Under the pieces are notes generated by a model. That model searched no databases, was not told the DNA's origin, and saw only the letters and a list, made by a program, of their open reading frames with translations. DNA of 5,317 nt from Methanosarcinales archaeon (lineage in GTDB: Archaea > Halobacteriota > Syntropharchaeia > Alkanophagales > Methanospirareceae), in contig QMVO01000148.1 in assembly GCA_003661125.1 (NCBI GenBank), forward strand, positions 1 through 5,317, read 5' to 3'. Positions 5,160 to 5,317 of this stretch are shown piece after piece (position 1 is the stretch's first letter; every line of letters starts with the position of its first letter). A program made the position numbers and the translations under genes.

Positions 5160-5183
5160 ATATACGACATTAATGTCGGATAT
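5160..5183. repeat. 24-bp imperfect palindrome, unit 2
   Basis: The outer arms ATATACGA and TCGGATAT match unit 1 exactly, with the different centre CATTAATG. The core CGACATTAATGTCG (5165-5178) is a perfect 14-bp palindrome, and eleven of twelve symmetric positions pair. A partial further copy, ATATACCGAAGTTAAG, starts at 5180 and resembles the left half of unit 1. Paired palindromes of this kind suit a dimeric DNA-binding protein or an RNA hairpin at a transcript end. Confidence 0.8.
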
Positions 5184-5206
5184 ACCGAAGTTAAGCGCAA
5201 TGGCTC

Positions 5207-5244
5207 AATGCAGAATGCAGAATGCAAATTGAAAAATGCAAAAT
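5207..5244. repeat. 7-bp tandem repeat tract, consensus AATGCAR
   Basis: Consecutive heptamers AATGCAG, AATGCAG, AATGCAA, ATTGAAA and AATGCAA, plus AAT, run from 5207. This is a short degenerate microsatellite-like tract in non-coding DNA. From here to the window end no start codon with a ribosome site or other gene signal is evident. Confidence 0.75.
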
Positions 5245-5317
5245 AGAAGCGATTTATCAGAACGGCTATTAGAGTTCGCAGCAAGTAGCATTAAATTGAC
5301 AGTTAGACTTAAAAGAA

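Noticed and set aside
5027..5284. 85-residue minus-strand frame at the right end
   Set aside because: It overlaps the cooC 3' end and runs through the palindromes and heptamer tract; it lacks a ribosome site and any family motif.

Overview
The window looks like chromosomal DNA from an anaerobic archaeon, most plausibly a methanogen or an ANME/Syntrophoarchaeum-like relative. The evidence is an archaeal class I CCA-adding enzyme, a CooC-type nickel-insertion ATPase, a NosD-like right-handed beta-helix surface protein rich in Asn and N-glycosylation sequons, archaeal TATA boxes (TTTATATA, TATAAAAT), and two ribosome-binding sites that match the archaeal anti-Shine-Dalgarno sequence over ten bases. 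The lineage is inferred, not proven.

Layout. Bases 1-626 hold the 3' end of a beta-helix surface-protein gene on the + strand, broken by a one-base frameshift near 143. Bases 627-882 are intergenic: they carry a 33-bp perfect direct repeat 128 bp apart, a short 8-bp tandem repeat, and a GC-rich hairpin next to a TATA-like sequence. A small secreted orphan protein follows on the + strand (883-1314). It converges on a minus-strand block, transcribed right to left: cca (2830-4194), a two-CBS-domain protein (2238-2651) and an exported SIMPL/DUF541 protein (1353-2099). A divergent AT-rich promoter region separates cca from cooC (4340-5110, + strand). The last 207 bases contain no convincing gene. 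They hold two tandem 24-bp imperfect palindromes with identical outer arms, followed by a run of 7-bp repeats.

Function. The four well-recognised genes are housekeeping or accessory functions with no obvious shared pathway: tRNA 3'-end CCA addition, a CBS ligand-sensing module, an envelope SIMPL protein, and CO dehydrogenase nickel maturation. The gaps and separate promoters suggest mostly independent transcription. I see no defence, CRISPR or mobile-element machinery. The most unusual signals are non-coding: the paired palindromes after cooC, the 33-bp repeat whose two copies both begin over a stop codon, and the frameshifted surface protein gene.
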